DNA of 40,540 bases, taken from contig CAJQQO010000074.1 in assembly GCA_905480475.1 (NCBI GenBank), forward strand, positions 1 to 40,540, written 5' to 3'. The translations under genes and the position numbers were made by a program. Of this stretch, positions 1 to 8,241 are shown piece by piece. This DNA is from an uncultured Pseudomonadales bacterium (lineage in GTDB: Bacteria; Pseudomonadota; Gammaproteobacteria; Pseudomonadales; UBA7434). The first letter of the stretch is position 1. The number at the start of each line of letters is the position of its first letter. The notes below the pieces were generated by a model. It was given only the letters and a program-made list of their open reading frames with translations, had not been told where the DNA came from and did not search any database.

Positions 1-683
1 TTAAATAAAAAATGTGAGCCAATCCACGCGCCAATCATTTGCCCCAACATCATCAGCAAACCAAGCATCCATACAACATGACCCGCTGCAATAAATACAA
101 ACAAGGAAGCTATATTGGTTGCAAAGTTAAGTGGCTTAGCCATCGCAATTGAATAAACCAATCCATAGCCCCTGCATGCAACACCGGCCAAAGCAAAAAA
201 AGAACCGGTGCCGGGGCCAAACAAGCCGTCGTAAAAACCTATCGCAGGAACCGCCGTGCTTTTATATTGTTTATTCGACAAAACAGCAATACCTTGATGC
301 TCTTTTGGCATGGGTGAGACCAAAAAATAAATAGCAATAAACAACAGGACAATGGGAATAACCAAAGAAAGTATTTTTGTATCGATAAATTGAATGACTA
401 AAGTACCCAGAGCCGACCCAATAAATGCGGACAGTATTAACGGTTTAATTTCAGCCCATGTGATTCTTTTGTTTTTTAGCATTAAAAATGTAGCGGTTGC
501 CGTCCCCATACTTCCTTGTAATTTATTAGTGCCAAGGGCCGCTAAAGGAGGCATGCCTGACAAAATCAATGCTGGAAGAGATATTAATCCACCGCCGCCC
601 GCTAATGTATCGAGCAACCCTGCGATAACTGCGACAAAAAACAGCAACACTAATAATTCAATCGAGAAATTTACGACTTCCAA
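1..683 (-). CDS. TSUP-family (TauE/SafE) membrane permease, 3'-truncated by window edge
   Basis: This gene runs off the left edge, so only about 227 N-terminal residues are visible. The translation is very hydrophobic and has the TSUP hallmarks: an N-terminal helix followed by a glycine-rich LAGGGGLISLP stretch, then PPLAALGTNKLQ, and in the second half FYDGLFGPGTGSFF. These two half-repeats are typical of the sulfite/organosulfonate exporter family, which moves small anions across the inner membrane; the substrate here cannot be told. The start is a TTG at 681-683, chosen because GGAG lies 7 bases upstream. An ATG slightly further upstream is in another frame and stops quickly. It is the first gene after a 454-base gap and is read away from the cold-shock gene on the same strand. 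Confidence 0.85.
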   Translation of the reverse strand, partial: MEVVNFSIELLVLLFFVAVIAGLLDTLAGGGGLISLPALILSGMPPLAALGTNKLQGSMGTATATFLMLKNKRITWAEIKPLILSAFIGSALGTLVIQFIDTKILSLVIPIVLLFIAIYFLVSPMPKEHQGIAVLSNKQYKSTAVPAIGFYDGLFGPGTGSFFALAGVACRGYGLVYSIAMAKPLNFATNIASLFVFIAAGHVVWMLGLLMMLGQMIGAWIGSHFLF

Positions 684-1137
684 TATATAACTCCATTTGT
701 CAGATTTGTTGGATCGGCAGCCTGTGGAGTATCCTCATTTAACTGCGAATTAAAAAATTGGATTACGAGAAGAGAGTATATTTTTCAAAATAATAAAACC
801 ACCGGTAAACCCGATCGCCAAAAACGAGGACCTCAAAGGATCTGCTATTGCTTCGCTAAAAGCGATAATGATGACTAAATATTTGATTCCCTAGCTTTAT
901 TCTTAGCAAAAGAACTAACGTCGGGATTGACGGGATAGACTCAAAGAGCTGAGCCACAGGACAAGGATTTTCTATTTAGCGACTAAAGTCACGCTCACAA
1001 GTAGCTAAGAGTTAGCGCTTCTTAATGGATTTGAAGTAGAGAAATCCTTTGCGCTTACAAAAGATTTCTCTATGACAGCTTTAACACCGGTCGGTTTTTA
1101 CGCCGCCCGAGTGCCTAAAGCTGTTATATGCTTACTA
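684..1137. other. Intergenic region with two inverted repeats downstream of the cold-shock gene
   Basis: No convincing gene is visible here. Two dyads lie on the side next to the cold-shock gene. One is a 10-base perfect inverted repeat (TAGAGAAATC at 1037-1046 with its complement at 1063-1072). The other is a 9-base one (ACAGCTTTA at 1075-1083 with its complement at 1116-1124). Either could end or stabilise the cold-shock transcript on the minus strand. Neither is followed by a clear T-run on that strand, so calling them terminators is an inference. The remaining bases up to the TSUP start show nothing I recognise. Confidence 0.4.
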
Positions 1138-1344
1138 CTAGATTGCTACAACTTTATTTGCACAAGGGCCTTTTTGGCCTTGGCCTACTTCAAATTCAAC
1201 AGCTTGGCCATCATTCAATGTTGCGAAGCCTCCGCCACTTTGAATTTCAGAGTGATGAACAAAAAGATCTTTGCTTCCATCTTCTGGGGTAATAAAACCA
1301 AAACCTTTATCAGGGTTGAACCACTTAACGGTACCTTTACTCAT
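1138..1344 (-). CDS. Cold-shock protein (CspA family)
   Basis: This 68-residue single cold-shock domain protein has the full family length. It shows both nucleic-acid-binding motifs, RNP1 (KGFGFI, about residues 13-18) and RNP2 (LFVHH, about 27-31), and starts with the usual [10 protein letters not shown]. Members bind single-stranded RNA or DNA as OB-fold chaperones that melt RNA secondary structure; some are cold induced, others constitutive or growth-phase controlled. The gene stands alone, with about 450 bases of non-coding DNA on each side. A TATAAT-like -10 box lies about 75 bases upstream, implying a 5' leader of moderate length. Which paralogue (CspA, C, D or E type) it is cannot be decided from the sequence. 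Confidence 0.95.
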   Translation of the reverse strand: MSKGTVKWFNPDKGFGFITPEDGSKDLFVHHSEIQSGGGFATLNDGQAVEFEVGQGQKGPCANKVVAI

Positions 1345-1418
1345 TTTCTTTACTCGTATTGTTGGTGAAATTTAGTACATTATCTTCGAATTCACCGGTT
1401 CGAAAACAAAACAGGCCG

Positions 1419-1424
1419 ATTATA
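1419..1424 (-). promoter_or_regulatory. Candidate -10 box of the cold-shock gene
   Basis: Read on the minus strand this is a perfect TATAAT preceded by TGTACTG. It sits 75 bases upstream of the cold-shock ATG. No good -35 hexamer is found at 16-18 bases, but cold-shock promoters often rely on an extended -10. It is the only strong -10 match seen in this gap. Confidence 0.4.
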
Positions 1425-1824
1425 CAGTACACCGCCGTAAAAGGCGCGGTTTAGCCGACCTAAAGTAGGACATTGCAAGGTGATTATTAACAACTTTGCG
1501 AGAATTCCTAAGCTGTTTCGAGGTGACTTAGCCCTTAGTAATGCCCAGCAACGCCATCAAATGCCGCCAATATGACAAATATATGTGCCATAAGCTCTAT
1601 ATATCAATCAGATACACGTAGCACATTTCTTAGCGATAGCGCCATAAACAAGCAAAAGCTCCCTCCTCCATTGCTCGACGATATCTAGACCAAAGAATGG
1701 ATGGGTAGATATGAGGAAATACTCTAGAGAAACCATATGCTGAGATAATTGCCGCGATTAAGCTATACGCCATACCTATATGAACTGAAGAGACTTCCCG
1801 CATCGCTAATCAACCACACGACCC
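1425..1824. other. Intergenic DNA, no recognised gene
   Basis: About 400 bases between the cold-shock promoter candidate and the end of the GDT1-type gene. I see no ORF with family character, no tRNA and no strong terminator. A weak GC-rich dyad (CCGCCGTAAAAGGCGCGG, around 1432-1449) sits next to the promoter candidate. Confidence 0.3.
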
Positions 1825-2097
1825 TTACGCATTGTATAAAGTAAAAATTCCAATCCCGATAAATCCTACACCAGCAATATAGTGCAGGTACTTCTCGTTA
1901 ATATATTCAGACAATAGCGTACCCGCTAAAACCCCAAGCGCCGATGCCACAATTAGAGCGGCTGAGGCAGCGAGGAAAACGGTGTACTTACTCACTTCCT
2001 TATCGGTAGCGAACAACATCGTGGCCAGCTGAGTTTTATCACCCAGCTCGGCTATAAATACTGCCGCAAATATTGTTAAGAAAACTTTCCAGTCCAT
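1825..2097 (-). CDS. TMEM165/GDT1 (UPF0016) family cation transporter
   Basis: This small membrane protein of about 90 residues carries the family signature E-L-G-D-K-T near residue 18, inside the first of three predicted membrane helices. Bacterial short members of this family act in pairs and are linked to Mn2+ export (MneA of Vibrio) or Ca2+/H+ exchange; the ion is not predictable here. A longer ORF would begin at 2130. I prefer the ATG at 2097 because homologues I recall begin with MDW/MNW directly before the first helix. The ribosome binding site is weak for either start. It is read in the same direction as the acetyltransferase upstream, about 80 bases away. Confidence 0.85.
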   Translation of the reverse strand: MDWKVFLTIFAAVFIAELGDKTQLATMLFATDKEVSKYTVFLAASAALIVASALGVLAGTLLSEYINEKYLHYIAGVGFIGIGIFTLYNA

Positions 2098-2179
2098 AAC
2101 TAGCAACCTAATCCAATCGACAAATAACATTTTAAATCAGCGACATCGATAACAGTCCGCTGGATTCTCTTGTTAACCT

Positions 2180-2605
2180 TCATAACTGCTTACTCATAAA
2201 ACTAGAAGTTGCTGGGCACAGTGTTGAAAACTGCGCTGTATTTTTTATCACTGCAGGAGCATTTTCTCGTAATAATAGTTGATAGCTTAGCTTGGTAAAA
2301 AATTGCTCAGCGGTATCTGTAAGCAAAAATAAATCGCTAATCCCCATTGATTTCGCCTCGGACTCTGCAAACCCAACGAGTTTACGACCAAGCCCCGAAC
2401 CTCTTAGCTCTGCTGATACGGCTAATGAGCGCAATAAAGCCACTGCGCCGAAACGCTCAAGACCAACAACGCCTACCAACCTCCCATCTTGATAAGAACC
2501 AAAAAAGTAGAGTGCGTTAGATAAGCTTATATCTGAAACCAATAAATCACAGCTTTCCAGGAGCTTCAACAACTCGTCGTTTGCAAATACAGATTTAATT
2601 TCCAT
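2180..2605 (-). CDS. GNAT acetyltransferase, ArsN2-like
   Basis: This protein of about 141 residues has the GNAT acetyl-CoA binding core: LLRSLAVSAELRGSGLGRKLV, in which the R-G-x-G-L-G turn binds the pyrophosphate. The segment LLTDTAEQFFTKLSYQ and a C-terminal STLCPATSSFM match what I know of ArsN2 proteins, which N-acetylate organoarsenicals such as arsinothricin. No ars genes are in view, so an arsenic role rests on motif similarity alone; it could be a general GNAT. Two in-frame ATGs (2617 and 2605) compete and neither has a clear ribosome binding site. I chose the second because MEIKSVF looks like a normal N-terminus. Confidence 0.75.
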   Translation of the reverse strand: MEIKSVFANDELLKLLESCDLLVSDISLSNALYFFGSYQDGRLVGVVGLERFGAVALLRSLAVSAELRGSGLGRKLVGFAESEAKSMGISDLFLLTDTAEQFFTKLSYQLLLRENAPAVIKNTAQFSTLCPATSSFMSKQL

Positions 2606-2751
2606 TGAGGCGCCCATTAAAATTTAACGCTGTTTAAATACCTCAGCGATAGCCGTATCCATTTATATTGTCTTTGGCTTAAAAAGTTTATCTTATAGGT
2701 TTCAAAGACAGAAAATCTTACCTTTTAAAACCATTCACCTAAACTGAAAAC

Positions 2752-3645
2752 CTACTCAGCAATTAAGCCATCATGAAACTCAACAAACGCCTGCTCCACC
2801 GCCACGGGCTTTTCAACATGCGGATAATGACCGGCATCATCCAACAAAGTAATATCCGCATTCGGTACCACCACGCGAAAACGCTTCGCAGCATGGCCAC
2901 CTGATACCGGATCTAAAACACCATTAATTAACTTAAGCGGTATCTTAGGATTCTCCAACGGCGCTACCCATCGACTACGATTTTCACGACGCTCCTGCAT
3001 ATAACGAATCAATACCGGCAACATTTGCTTGCCATTATTTTCTACCGTTAACTGCCAAGTGCCTTCGATAAACGCATCGCTTGGCGGGTACTTCGGCCCA
3101 AAGATCGTCGTCATGGTTTTACGATAACTACGCTTACTAATCAGCCGCGCCAATAAGGGACCAAGCGGTGATGCTAGTAACTTCTGCACCTTACGCGGTC
3201 GGTGCGCCTCTGGAAATATTCCGCCATTTAAAAATACACACGAAAGCCATTGTACGCTGGCACTGCCGTCGTATTGCCGCGCCAATAACTCCTGCGCGAC
3301 CGTATCTCCTAAATCATGCGCAAGAATATGCGCTTGGCTTATGCCCAAATCTATGGCCAACCGCTCAATAATATCGGCCTGCAACTTCACAGTAATATCA
3401 CGACGGGTTTTATCCGAGCGACCAAAACCCAACATATCGTGGGCGATCACGTCAAAGCGTTCGCTAAGCGTCGGCCATAGCTCTGCAAAATCCCAAGACG
3501 CAGTTGGAAAACCATGGATACAAACTAGTGTGTTTTTTTGATGGTCGGTATTATCAGTTTTATTATTACCGTCGCGCCGATAAAACACTGGACGGCCTAA
3601 CACCTCAGTATTGATTCCGCCGCTGTACCATTCGTCCACTTGCAT
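2752..3645 (-). CDS. Alpha/beta hydrolase, MEST/haloalkane-dehalogenase type
   Basis: This 297-residue alpha/beta-hydrolase-fold enzyme shows an oxyanion-hole region HGFPTASWDF, the strand-turn motif HDMLGFGRSDK and a nucleophile elbow AHDLGDTVAQELL with aspartate (about residue 111) where esterases have serine. A C-terminal DDAGHYPHVEKP supplies the catalytic histidine. An aspartate nucleophile is the mark of haloalkane dehalogenases and epoxide hydrolases, and the HDLGDT-VAQELL string is closest to MEST/PEG1 proteins. The substrate is unknown. I chose the ATG at 3645. The TTG at 3663 would overlap the upstream gene, while 3645 lies four bases after that gene's stop, so the two are probably one transcript. 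Confidence 0.88.
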   Translation of the reverse strand: MQVDEWYSGGINTEVLGRPVFYRRDGNNKTDNTDHQKNTLVCIHGFPTASWDFAELWPTLSERFDVIAHDMLGFGRSDKTRRDITVKLQADIIERLAIDLGISQAHILAHDLGDTVAQELLARQYDGSASVQWLSCVFLNGGIFPEAHRPRKVQKLLASPLGPLLARLISKRSYRKTMTTIFGPKYPPSDAFIEGTWQLTVENNGKQMLPVLIRYMQERRENRSRWVAPLENPKIPLKLINGVLDPVSGGHAAKRFRVVVPNADITLLDDAGHYPHVEKPVAVEQAFVEFHDGLIAE

Positions 3646-3649
3646 AATC

Positions 3650-4219
3650 TTATCTTGGCGCAAAACTCGACCGCCCTTTAATTGCCCAACGATTATCTTC
3701 CTTGGTTAATATATACAAGGATTCAAATACCTTAATCACATTACCCTTGGTATCAATACGAACCAAAACCGTATCAACATGCGCCTTGCTCTCGCCTAGC
3801 GACAATAGCCGACGATACTGCCACTCGGTTTTATCCCAGTTGGGCCCTAATGCATCGACCATCGCCTGCTTTTGCTGCTCCACCGGCAACACAAGCATAG
3901 GCATCGCTTCTAACGGCGTATGCCAGATCTCAACCTTTGCTTTAACAAAGCGATAATGCGGAAAGTGATAAGTGTCGGTAACGCCCGTTAAATCAATGCG
4001 GTTTACTGCCGCCATATAATTATCAAGCACTGTCATCACTTCTTGTTCGGCTGAATGCGTTGATACTGCATCGCTGTTATCAGCATAGGCATAGTTAAAC
4101 TGATTACCAAGCACTAAGATTGGCAGCGCTAGTGTTTGAACCAGCGTCAACACCATTGACCTGACGCGAGTGCGTCGACTCACTGGCTGACGACTTGACG
4201 TCTTCGTCTGTTTACTCAT
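3650..4219 (-). CDS. Exported or membrane-anchored NTF2/SnoaL-like protein
   Basis: This 189-residue protein has a basic N-terminus (five K/R in the first twenty residues), a hydrophobic segment at about 22-37 and a likely cleavage near AYA-DN, so the rest should lie outside the cytoplasm. The mature part resembles the SnoaL/NTF2-like cone fold: an opening helix VMTVLDNYMAAVNRIDLTGV, a FPHYRF strand, and a C-terminal VFESLYILTKEDNRWAIKGRSSF. Catalytic residues cannot be assigned. It ends four bases before the alpha/beta hydrolase and probably shares its operon. AAGG nine bases before the ATG at 4219 supports this start over a TTG one codon upstream. Confidence 0.7.
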   Translation of the reverse strand: MSKQTKTSSRQPVSRRTRVRSMVLTLVQTLALPILVLGNQFNYAYADNSDAVSTHSAEQEVMTVLDNYMAAVNRIDLTGVTDTYHFPHYRFVKAKVEIWHTPLEAMPMLVLPVEQQKQAMVDALGPNWDKTEWQYRRLLSLGESKAHVDTVLVRIDTKGNVIKVFESLYILTKEDNRWAIKGRSSFAPR

Positions 4220-4888
4220 CAATCATTACCTTATGGGTGGATTTATTGTTCTTGGTTTTACTCAATCAGATTGCTTATGGTTACAGCTTCGCCTGCTAGT
4301 AACGCTTCGCTAACAACTCGTTTCTAACAATTCAACTCCAGCCATTCAGCCTTAGATCGCCATATTAACCTTAGCTATTGGATAAATTATCTTAACGCGA
4401 ACAAAGCCTATAGGATTGCATCCCGAATAAAAAGCCTGCTAAACCAAGCAAAGCATCTGACAGCCAGTTAGCCACTCTGCCATTTAAAATCATAGGGCTG
4501 GCGCTTAACTGATTATTTTTCGACCCTTTTGTCAAAATTCGGTAAAAATTATTCATATACGGCCTAGTCGTACTTGCGCCGCCACGCATAGACGCATAGC
4601 ATCCCACCGTTGGCTTTCAGTCAGTTAGCGCATCTATTTACACTCGATGCTCAGCGACAAGCCAAATAATAAAAGGCTGATAGCAAATGCCTATTTTCTG
4701 AATAATGGATGTTTTTACTGATAAATGCATATTGCTGGATTCACAAAAGCTTCAGATAAAACAACAGCGTGCTAGCTACCGGCTTAAGCCATTAGCTAAG
4801 CACGCAAATAGCAACACTTGCTTAAACCAAATTATTTTAAAACTTTAATTAAGTAATTTTATTTCTAACTACAGTGGGGATTTAACAA
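4220..4888. other. Long intergenic region upstream of mscL
   Basis: About 670 bases without a convincing gene. A 71-codon minus-strand ORF (4392-4607) has no ribosome binding site and no family character, although its C-terminal half reads like a membrane segment. The mscL side is AT-rich, as expected for a promoter (around 4815-4870). A large hairpin lies at 4767-4805. Nothing else is recognised. Confidence 0.35.
4767..4805 (+). promoter_or_regulatory. Stem-loop upstream of mscL
   Basis: GCGTGCTAGCT pairs with AGCTAAGCACGC across a loop that itself contains the palindrome GGCTTAAGCC. One base bulges. It ends 84 bases before the mscL ATG. No T-run follows, so a simple terminator is unlikely. 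It may be a leader structure or a protein-binding dyad. Confidence 0.3.
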
Positions 4889-5308
4889 ATGAGTATGATG
4901 AGCGAATTTAAAGACTTTGCAATGCGCGGAAACGTGGTTGATATGGCCGTTGGTATTATCATTGGCGCCGCATTCGGCAAAATTGTTTCTGCCTTTGTTG
5001 GCGGTATAGTAATGCCACCATTAGGTTTATTAATTGGCGGAGTTGATTTCACTGATTTAGCAGTTACCTTACAAGCCGCTACCGAATCAGCCGAAGCCGT
5101 TACCATCAAATACGGCGCATTTTTGCAAACCGTTTTTGACTTTTTAATTGTTGCCTTCGCTATCTTTATGGTCATTAAAGCCATGAATAGCATGAAGCAA
5201 GAAGAAGAAGCGCCTGCTGCAGAGCCTACTACTCAAGAATGCCCTAAATGCATTTCTGAAATTTCAATTAAGGCTAGCCGCTGTCCAAACTGTACTTCCG
5301 AAGTCTAG
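4889..5308 (+). CDS. mscL: Large-conductance mechanosensitive channel with C-terminal zinc ribbon
   Basis: MscL is a homopentameric inner-membrane channel that opens under membrane tension and releases solutes on hypo-osmotic shock. Residues 1-100 match the family very well: [27 protein letters not shown] at the N-terminus and TM1, the glycine-rich pore helix, a short periplasmic loop, then TM2 (about 77-98). The usual C-terminal helix bundle after MKQEEE is replaced by a short acidic linker and a CPKC-(10)-CPNC pair (Cys118, 121, 132, 135) that looks like a small zinc ribbon. GGGGA eight bases before the ATG supports the start. The gene stands alone and is followed by a strong terminator. 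Confidence 0.96.
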   Translation: MSMMSEFKDFAMRGNVVDMAVGIIIGAAFGKIVSAFVGGIVMPPLGLLIGGVDFTDLAVTLQAATESAEAVTIKYGAFLQTVFDFLIVAFAIFMVIKAMNSMKQEEEAPAAEPTTQECPKCISEISIKASRCPNCTSEV

Positions 5309-5317
5309 TTTCGCAGC

Positions 5318-5387
5318 TAGCATCGAAGTTCGCTTCGATGCTACAAGCTAAAACAAAAAAGGGGACATATTTTGTGCCCTTTTTTTT
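5318..5387 (+). terminator. Tandem hairpins and intrinsic terminator of mscL
   Basis: Ten bases after the mscL stop there is an 11-bp perfect stem (TAGCATCGAAG, 5318-5328, pairing with 5333-5343) closed by a stable TTCG tetraloop but lacking a T-run. It is followed by a second hairpin in which AAAAAAGGG pairs with CCCTTTTTT (5355-5382), ending in a run of eight T. The second is a classic rho-independent terminator. The first may protect the 3' end. Confidence 0.85.
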
Positions 5388-5717
5388 ATTGCTCAAACTT
5401 ACCACCACCACTTTGCTCTGCTTAATACCCCTTAGCTAGGCAGTCACAAACCACTCTCTATTTCTTATCGCTTGCTTACCATCATTCCTTATCAGTAATC
5501 TATTGAAGACCTGCAAGCTACTCAAGACTTACAACATAGCGTTTAGCATCATGTTCATTGTCGATGGCGCATTTGATACCTAATCGCTCACAACATTTAT
5601 AGGATAAGGCAAAGCTGAATCTTTTTGTCAGGTTTTAAGCGGCTAAGGCTATTGGAATGTCAGTCGATGAAGGCTACCTTAACGTCAATCGAAATAAGCA
5701 TCCCACCGGAGAGAATC
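5388..5717. other. Intergenic DNA before the nitronate monooxygenase gene
   Basis: About 330 bases between the mscL terminator and the next start codon. The reading frame of the downstream gene stays open back to 5625, but family alignment and the ribosome binding site place the true start at 5718. No promoter can be assigned with confidence and no other gene is seen. Confidence 0.35.
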
Positions 5718-6839
5718 ATGCAAACCAAATTATGTAAACAACTGGGCGTAGATGTACCCATTTTCGCCTTTACTCATTGTCGCGATGTGGTGGTTGAAGT
5801 GAGCAAAGCCGGTGGTATTGGCGTGTTGGGCGCTGTGGGTTTCTCGCCAGCGCAACTGAAAGAAGAGCTCGATTGGATTGACGAGCGCATTGGCGATCAT
5901 ATTTATGGCGTGGATACTGCGATTCCACAAAAGTATGAAGGTCAGGGCGAAAGCGATCCCGATAAATTAGTTGAAATGCTGCAAGCGGCAATTCCTGAGC
6001 AGCATCGCCAGTTTGCCGAAAAGCTTTTAAGCGATCACGGCGTACCAGCATGGCCCGAAGGCGATGACGAAGTCACTTTAAGCTTCTCACTCGCACAAGC
6101 ACAACTGTTAGTCGATGAAGCATTAACCCGGCCACAATGTCGCATGATCGTTAACGCACTTGGCACACCACCGCCAGAAATTGTAGAGCAGGTTCATAAG
6201 TCCGGCCGTTTAATTGGCGCACTCGCCGGTCGCTTAAAGCACGGTATCAATCATAAAAAAGCCGGTCTAGATTTTATTGTTTGCCAAGGCTCTGAAGGTG
6301 GCGGTCACGCTGGCGAAGTCACCTCAATGATCTTATGGCCACAAATGGTTGAAGCAGTTGCGCCACTGCCTGTATTAGCGGCAGGCGGTATTGGTAGCGG
6401 CAAACAAATTTTGGCCGCTATGAGTATGGGCGTAGAAGGTGTTTGGTTGGGCTCGATGTGGTTAAACGCAACCGAAGCTGCAGCCGAACCTGCACAACGC
6501 GACTCGTATATGAAAGCCAGTTCAGAGGATACCGTTCGATCGCGTTCATTTACTGGTAAAACAGCACGTATGTTAAAAAATGAATGGACCGAGGCGTGGG
6601 ATCGTGAAGATACGCCTGATCCACTGCCTATGCCTTTACAAGGTTATTTAACCTTTGATGCAACGCGCAGAACGCATCGCTATGCTGGCAGCGGCGAAAC
6701 GCAAAAAGTCGCTTTTAACCCTGTAGGGCAAGTGGTTGGGCAAATTAATCAAGTGGAGTCATGTAAGGATATTATGATGCGCTTAATGACCGAGTATAGC
6801 GAAGCGCTAGATCATATTACGGCAATTACGCCTGAGTAG
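5718..6839 (+). CDS. Nitronate monooxygenase family FMN enzyme
   Basis: This 373-residue TIM-barrel flavoprotein belongs to the nitronate monooxygenase/2-nitropropane dioxygenase group, which uses FMN and O2 to oxidise alkyl nitronates. Visible signatures are HCRDVVVEVSKAGGIGVLGAVGFSP near the start, the FMN-phosphate segments QGSEGGGHAGEV and LAAGGIGSGKQILAAMSMG, and VWLGSMWL. It is longer than the short bacterial enzymes and resembles the variant common in actinobacteria and marine proteobacteria, whose substrates are poorly known. GGAGA just before the ATG at 5718 supports that start. It is monocistronic, converging on a SnoaL-like gene through a shared terminator. Confidence 0.85.
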   Translation: MQTKLCKQLGVDVPIFAFTHCRDVVVEVSKAGGIGVLGAVGFSPAQLKEELDWIDERIGDHIYGVDTAIPQKYEGQGESDPDKLVEMLQAAIPEQHRQFAEKLLSDHGVPAWPEGDDEVTLSFSLAQAQLLVDEALTRPQCRMIVNALGTPPPEIVEQVHKSGRLIGALAGRLKHGINHKKAGLDFIVCQGSEGGGHAGEVTSMILWPQMVEAVAPLPVLAAGGIGSGKQILAAMSMGVEGVWLGSMWLNATEAAAEPAQRDSYMKASSEDTVRSRSFTGKTARMLKNEWTEAWDREDTPDPLPMPLQGYLTFDATRRTHRYAGSGETQKVAFNPVGQVVGQINQVESCKDIMMRLMTEYSEALDHITAITPE

Positions 6840-6868
6840 TTGTTAGGCTAGCTGTCTGAGAAAACCAT

Positions 6869-6910
6869 AAGGCTCGCTGTTAATTTAATTAACAGCGAGC
6901 CTTATTTATT
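6869..6910. terminator. Bidirectional terminator between convergent genes
   Basis: A perfect 16-bp stem (AAGGCTCGCTGTTAAT, 6869-6884, with its complement at 6888-6903) and three-base loop lies between the plus-strand monooxygenase and the minus-strand SnoaL-like gene. A T-rich tail follows on the plus strand (TTATTTATTTT) and a weaker one on the minus strand. It probably serves both genes. Confidence 0.85.
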
Positions 6911-7297
6911 TTACCCCGCCAATATTTCACCCATTTTTTGATGAATAATATTAATCGCCTTAAGCGGTCGAATCATTACTTTAAATTCGACAATCTGCCC
7001 TTGCTCATTCCATTGAATTAAATCAATGCCGTTAACTTGAATACCATCAATGATGACTTCAAATTCCAAACCCGCGCTATCATTGCTGCGTAGCTCGCGA
7101 ACGTAATTAAAGGTTTCATTAAAAAACACCTTAAACGCCGCAGCCAAATATAACTTGGTAATTGCTTTACCCTCTTGCGGCTTAAATACTACTGGCGAAA
7201 GCATAACCGCGTCTTCTGCCAACAATGTATCAAGCGCATCAACATCACCAGCTTTAGCTACTTTGTACCAAGTGTCTATCGTATCGATTTTTTTCAT
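6911..7297 (-). CDS. SnoaL-like/NTF2-fold protein
   Basis: This 128-residue cytoplasmic protein has the SnoaL-like cone fold: an opening helix with DTWYKVAKAGDVDALDTLLAEDAVM, a central strand pair (FNYVRELRSNDSAGLEFEV) and a closing strand set ending IVEFKVMIRPLKAI. Such proteins range from polyketide cyclases to isomerases and many with no known reaction. No acid-base pair can be assigned here. It starts at an ATG with a weak GGA upstream and shares a 245-base divergent region with the peroxiredoxin-like gene. That region holds a 9-base inverted repeat (GTAATTTCA at 7414-7422 with its complement at 7456-7464) that could be a control site. Confidence 0.8.
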   Translation of the reverse strand: MKKIDTIDTWYKVAKAGDVDALDTLLAEDAVMLSPVVFKPQEGKAITKLYLAAAFKVFFNETFNYVRELRSNDSAGLEFEVIIDGIQVNGIDLIQWNEQGQIVEFKVMIRPLKAINIIHQKMGEILAG

Positions 7298-7542
7298 TTC
7301 TAATCCAAAGATTTACTTTTATCTTTATACCCGCTTAAGTAATAAGCAAGGTATTGCAGTTTTTGTTAATGAGTAGTTGCGTAAAGTGTCAACTTACTCT
7401 TAAAAGTTCATTAGTAATTTCAAACGGCGCCCAATCATTGTATTTTTAGCCCCACTGAAATTACAGCAATCATTAGCGACGATCAACTAACATCGGTCAG
7501 CGAATAACAATCAAGCGCCAAAACATAATAAGGTCAATATTT

Positions 7543-8196
7543 ATGAGCTCATCACTAGAAAAAACACTTAGCGACTTTCAAGCTTCGGTTGCAGAAAATA
7601 TGCCTGAAGATATGTTGAATGCATTACAAGGCGCTATTGATAAGCTTGCCGCTACCGAGATTGCCAACAATGCGCTTAAGGCCGGTAGTGATTTTCCTGC
7701 TTTTGAATTAGTCAACGCCACCTATGAAATGATCTCTCTAAAATCATTGCTGAAAAAAAGCCCGCTAATTATTAATTTTTATCGTGGTAGTTGGTGTCCG
7801 TATTGCAATTTTGAATTACAAGCCTACCAACAGTTACTACCAGAAATTAAAGCCGCTGGCGGCCAGCTAGTTGCCATTTCACCGCAGCAAGTTGATAACT
7901 CTTTAGATACGGTAGAAAAAAATAATCTTCAGTTTGAAGTACTAAGTGATCACAACAATATACTGGCCGATAAATTAGGTATTCGATTTGATTTTGATAG
8001 CGCTTTAAAGCCGATCTACGAACAACTTAATTTAGACCTAGGAAAAATGCACGGCGTTGAAGATTGGCAACTACCTATGCCAGCAACTTATGTTGTTGAT
8101 CAACACGGTATTATTGTTCTTGCTAGTGTTAATGCCGATTACACCAGCCGATTGGAACCCGAAGAAGCACTAGCAGCGCTTAAATCAATTAGCTAA
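7543..8196 (+). CDS. AhpC/TSA-family peroxiredoxin-like (thioredoxin-fold) protein
   Basis: This 217-residue thioredoxin-fold protein opens with an extra helical segment of about 45 residues, then the AhpC/TSA domain. The active site is FYRGSWCPYCNFELQAYQ with Cys85 and Cys88, a C-P-Y-C pair rather than the single peroxidatic cysteine of most peroxiredoxins. It continues with LVAISPQQ and ends in a PATYVVDQHGIIVLA strand. Members are thought to be thiol peroxidases or disulfide oxidoreductases. AAGG nine bases before the ATG supports the start. Its own promoter should lie in the shared divergent region upstream; the next gene is on the opposite strand. Confidence 0.85.
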   Translation: MSSSLEKTLSDFQASVAENMPEDMLNALQGAIDKLAATEIANNALKAGSDFPAFELVNATYEMISLKSLLKKSPLIINFYRGSWCPYCNFELQAYQQLLPEIKAAGGQLVAISPQQVDNSLDTVEKNNLQFEVLSDHNNILADKLGIRFDFDSALKPIYEQLNLDLGKMHGVEDWQLPMPATYVVDQHGIIVLASVNADYTSRLEPEEALAALKSIS

Positions 8197-8241
8197 CCGT
8201 ACAACACTGACGCTACCTATCAAATTTCCCAGCAGATCGAA

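Noticed and set aside
1075-1124. Inverted repeat downstream of the cold-shock gene as a firm intrinsic terminator
   Set aside because: The arms are 9 bases with a long loop and no T-run follows on the minus strand; kept only as a possible structure.
1072-1368. Plus-strand ORF opposite the cold-shock gene
   Set aside because: It is the antisense shadow of a clear cold-shock gene.
4392-4607. 71-codon minus-strand ORF in the gap upstream of mscL
   Set aside because: It has no ribosome binding site and no family motif; the hydrophobic C-terminal stretch alone does not make a gene case.
7636-7651. Near-identical bases shared with the sigma gene around 39328
   Set aside because: Both encode an Asp-Lys-Leu-Ala-Ala peptide; the match is short and explained by coding coincidence.
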